Below are positions 63,245 through 64,000 of a DNA stretch of 64,000 bases, in pieces (position 1 is the first letter of the stretch; the number at the start of each line of letters is the position of its first letter). The notes under the pieces are model-generated. The model was not told the origin of the DNA, ran no database searches, and saw only the letters and a program-made list of their open reading frames with translations. The stretch is from Plastoroseomonas hellenica. GTDB lineage: Bacteria > Pseudomonadota > Alphaproteobacteria > Acetobacterales > Acetobacteraceae. The DNA is taken from positions 1 to 64,000 of the forward strand of contig NZ_JAAGBB010000021.1 of NCBI RefSeq assembly GCF_018129085.1, given 5' to 3'. The position numbers and the translations under genes are program-made.

Positions 63245-64000
63245 TGCCCCCTCCCCTCGTTTCCCTCTTTCCACGCGATCAGACGTGCGAGCCCTTCCTC
63301 CATCTCGACCTGCGGCTTCCAGCCGATCACCCGCTCCGCCTCCTCATGCGCGATGCGGAAAGCGCCGCCGGAGGTGAGCCGGACCTTGCCGGGCTCCTCG
63401 CCGACGAAGTCCGGCTCCACCCCGCCGCCAGCGAGCTTGGTCACCATGCGCACCAGCTCGAGCGTCGTCATCGGACGCGGGCCGGAGGTATTCACCGCGA
63501 CATCGGTCGCCGCACTCTCGAAGGCCATGCGGTTGGCGCGCGCGAGGTCGCCGACATAGACGAAGTGCTTGGTCTCCGATCCGTCGCCGAAGACCTGCGG
63601 CCGCTCGCCGCGCTTCACCTTGTCATAAGTCTCGATGATGTAGAGCGCGTTGGCGGCACGGTAGTGCTGGCGCTCGCCATAGACGGTCGAATAGCGCAGC
63701 ACGACATAGTCGAGCCCGTGCTTGCGCTTATAGTGCCGGCAGAGCTGTTCGCCGATGATCTTCGACGCGCCGTAGAGGATCGCGGCCGGCGGCGCGCCGG
63801 CGCTGAAAAAGGGCGTCTCCTCGACGAGGTCGCCCTTCACGCCCGGGCCATAGCCATAGACGGCGTTGGAGGAGGCGAAGACCACCTTCTTCACGCCCGT
63901 GGCGCGCGCTGCCTCCAGCGCCTGTTGCACGCCGCGGATATTGACGTCGAGCCCGCCCCAGGCGTCGCGGTCCATGTTGAGCGTCATGTAGGCGGCCAGC
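63241..64000 (-). CDS. NAD-dependent epimerase/dehydratase, N-terminus beyond the window
   Basis: The last about 253 codons of an extended SDR. Visible are LDVNIRGVQQALEAARATG, VVFASSNAVYG, the catalytic YGASKIIGEQL (Tyr and Lys) and RYSTVYGERQHYR. The NAD-binding GxxGxxG part must lie to the right of 64000, since the frame is still open there (an ATG at 63985-63987 is internal). The family includes UDP-glucose 4-epimerase and other sugar or short-chain epimerases; the substrate is unclear. Translation is coupled to the Bug binding protein. Confidence 0.85.
   Translation of the reverse strand, partial: LAAYMTLNMDRDAWGGLDVNIRGVQQALEAARATGVKKVVFASSNAVYGYGPGVKGDLVEETPFFSAGAPPAAILYGASKIIGEQLCRHYKRKHGLDYVVLRYSTVYGERQHYRAANALYIIETYDKVKRGERPQVFGDGSETKHFVYVGDLARANRMAFESAATDVAVNTSGPRPMTTLELVRMVTKLAGGGVEPDFVGEEPGKVRLTSGGAFRIAHEEAERVIGWKPQVEMEEGLARLIAWKEGNEGRGQ

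Overview
The window is uniformly high-GC, densely packed chromosomal DNA from an alphaproteobacterium. It is most likely a Rhodospirillales/Acetobacteraceae (Roseomonas-like) organism. This is inferred from the two Bug/TctC-type binding proteins, the DUF1028, DUF2336 and DUF2076 genes, the rpmH-rnpA-yidD-yidC-engB block, and an alphaproteobacterial SOS box (GTTC-N7-GTTC). No rRNA, tRNA, prophage or CRISPR array was found.

Layout. 1-254: the end of an insertion sequence and a palindromic repeat. 255-3778: a minus-strand phosphonate-type ABC transporter operon (phnC-phnD-phnE-phnE). 3865-12153: a polyamine-type ABC transporter with a class II aldolase-like protein, an amidinotransferase-family hydrolase, a DUF1028 protein and a divergent FAD amine oxidase-like gene, probably for uptake and breakdown of an amino/guanidino compound. 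12165-18766: a YtcJ-type amidohydrolase, an N,N-dimethylformamidase-like protein and a peptide-type binding protein (amide use). 18826-25387: a Kef-type antiporter, an SDR, a molybdenum hydroxylase large subunit without its usual partners, a Bug binding protein and a cupin. 25478-31348: the SOS mutagenesis cassette imuA-imuB-dnaE2, in which imuB and dnaE2 form one open frame. 31371-39225: panC, an RNA methyltransferase, an AraC regulator with a divergent siderophore-interacting flavoprotein, a patatin-bdhA pair, and a pyridine-nucleotide oxidoreductase lacking key redox residues. 39461-49430: core genes rpmH-rnpA-yidD-yidC-engB, then glyQ-[vapBC]-glyS-ppdK with a toxin-antitoxin pair inside the glycyl-tRNA synthetase operon. 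49796-58010: dapD-dapE, argB, an S49 protease and a GH17 membrane protein. 58361-64000: a CoA-binding protein, DUF2076, LysR, an acyltransferase, a Bug binding protein and a truncated epimerase.

The most unusual feature is the density and placement of small repeats. I recognise several families: a roughly 155-bp GC-rich repeat (six copies, 40-60 kb), a roughly 170-226-bp palindromic element (two copies, one holding a perfect 60-bp palindrome), IS5-like MITEs with 3-bp target duplications (two copies), a 45-60-bp REP-like element (four copies) and a 64-bp tandem repeat. Many sit exactly at stop codons. Three copies appear to have been absorbed in frame into genes, giving extra sequence to RnpA (C-terminus), ImuB (N-terminus) and an ABC permease (N-terminus). 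Mobile palindromic elements absorbed into proteins are known from Rickettsia (RPE). Whether these families are described I cannot tell from sequence alone.
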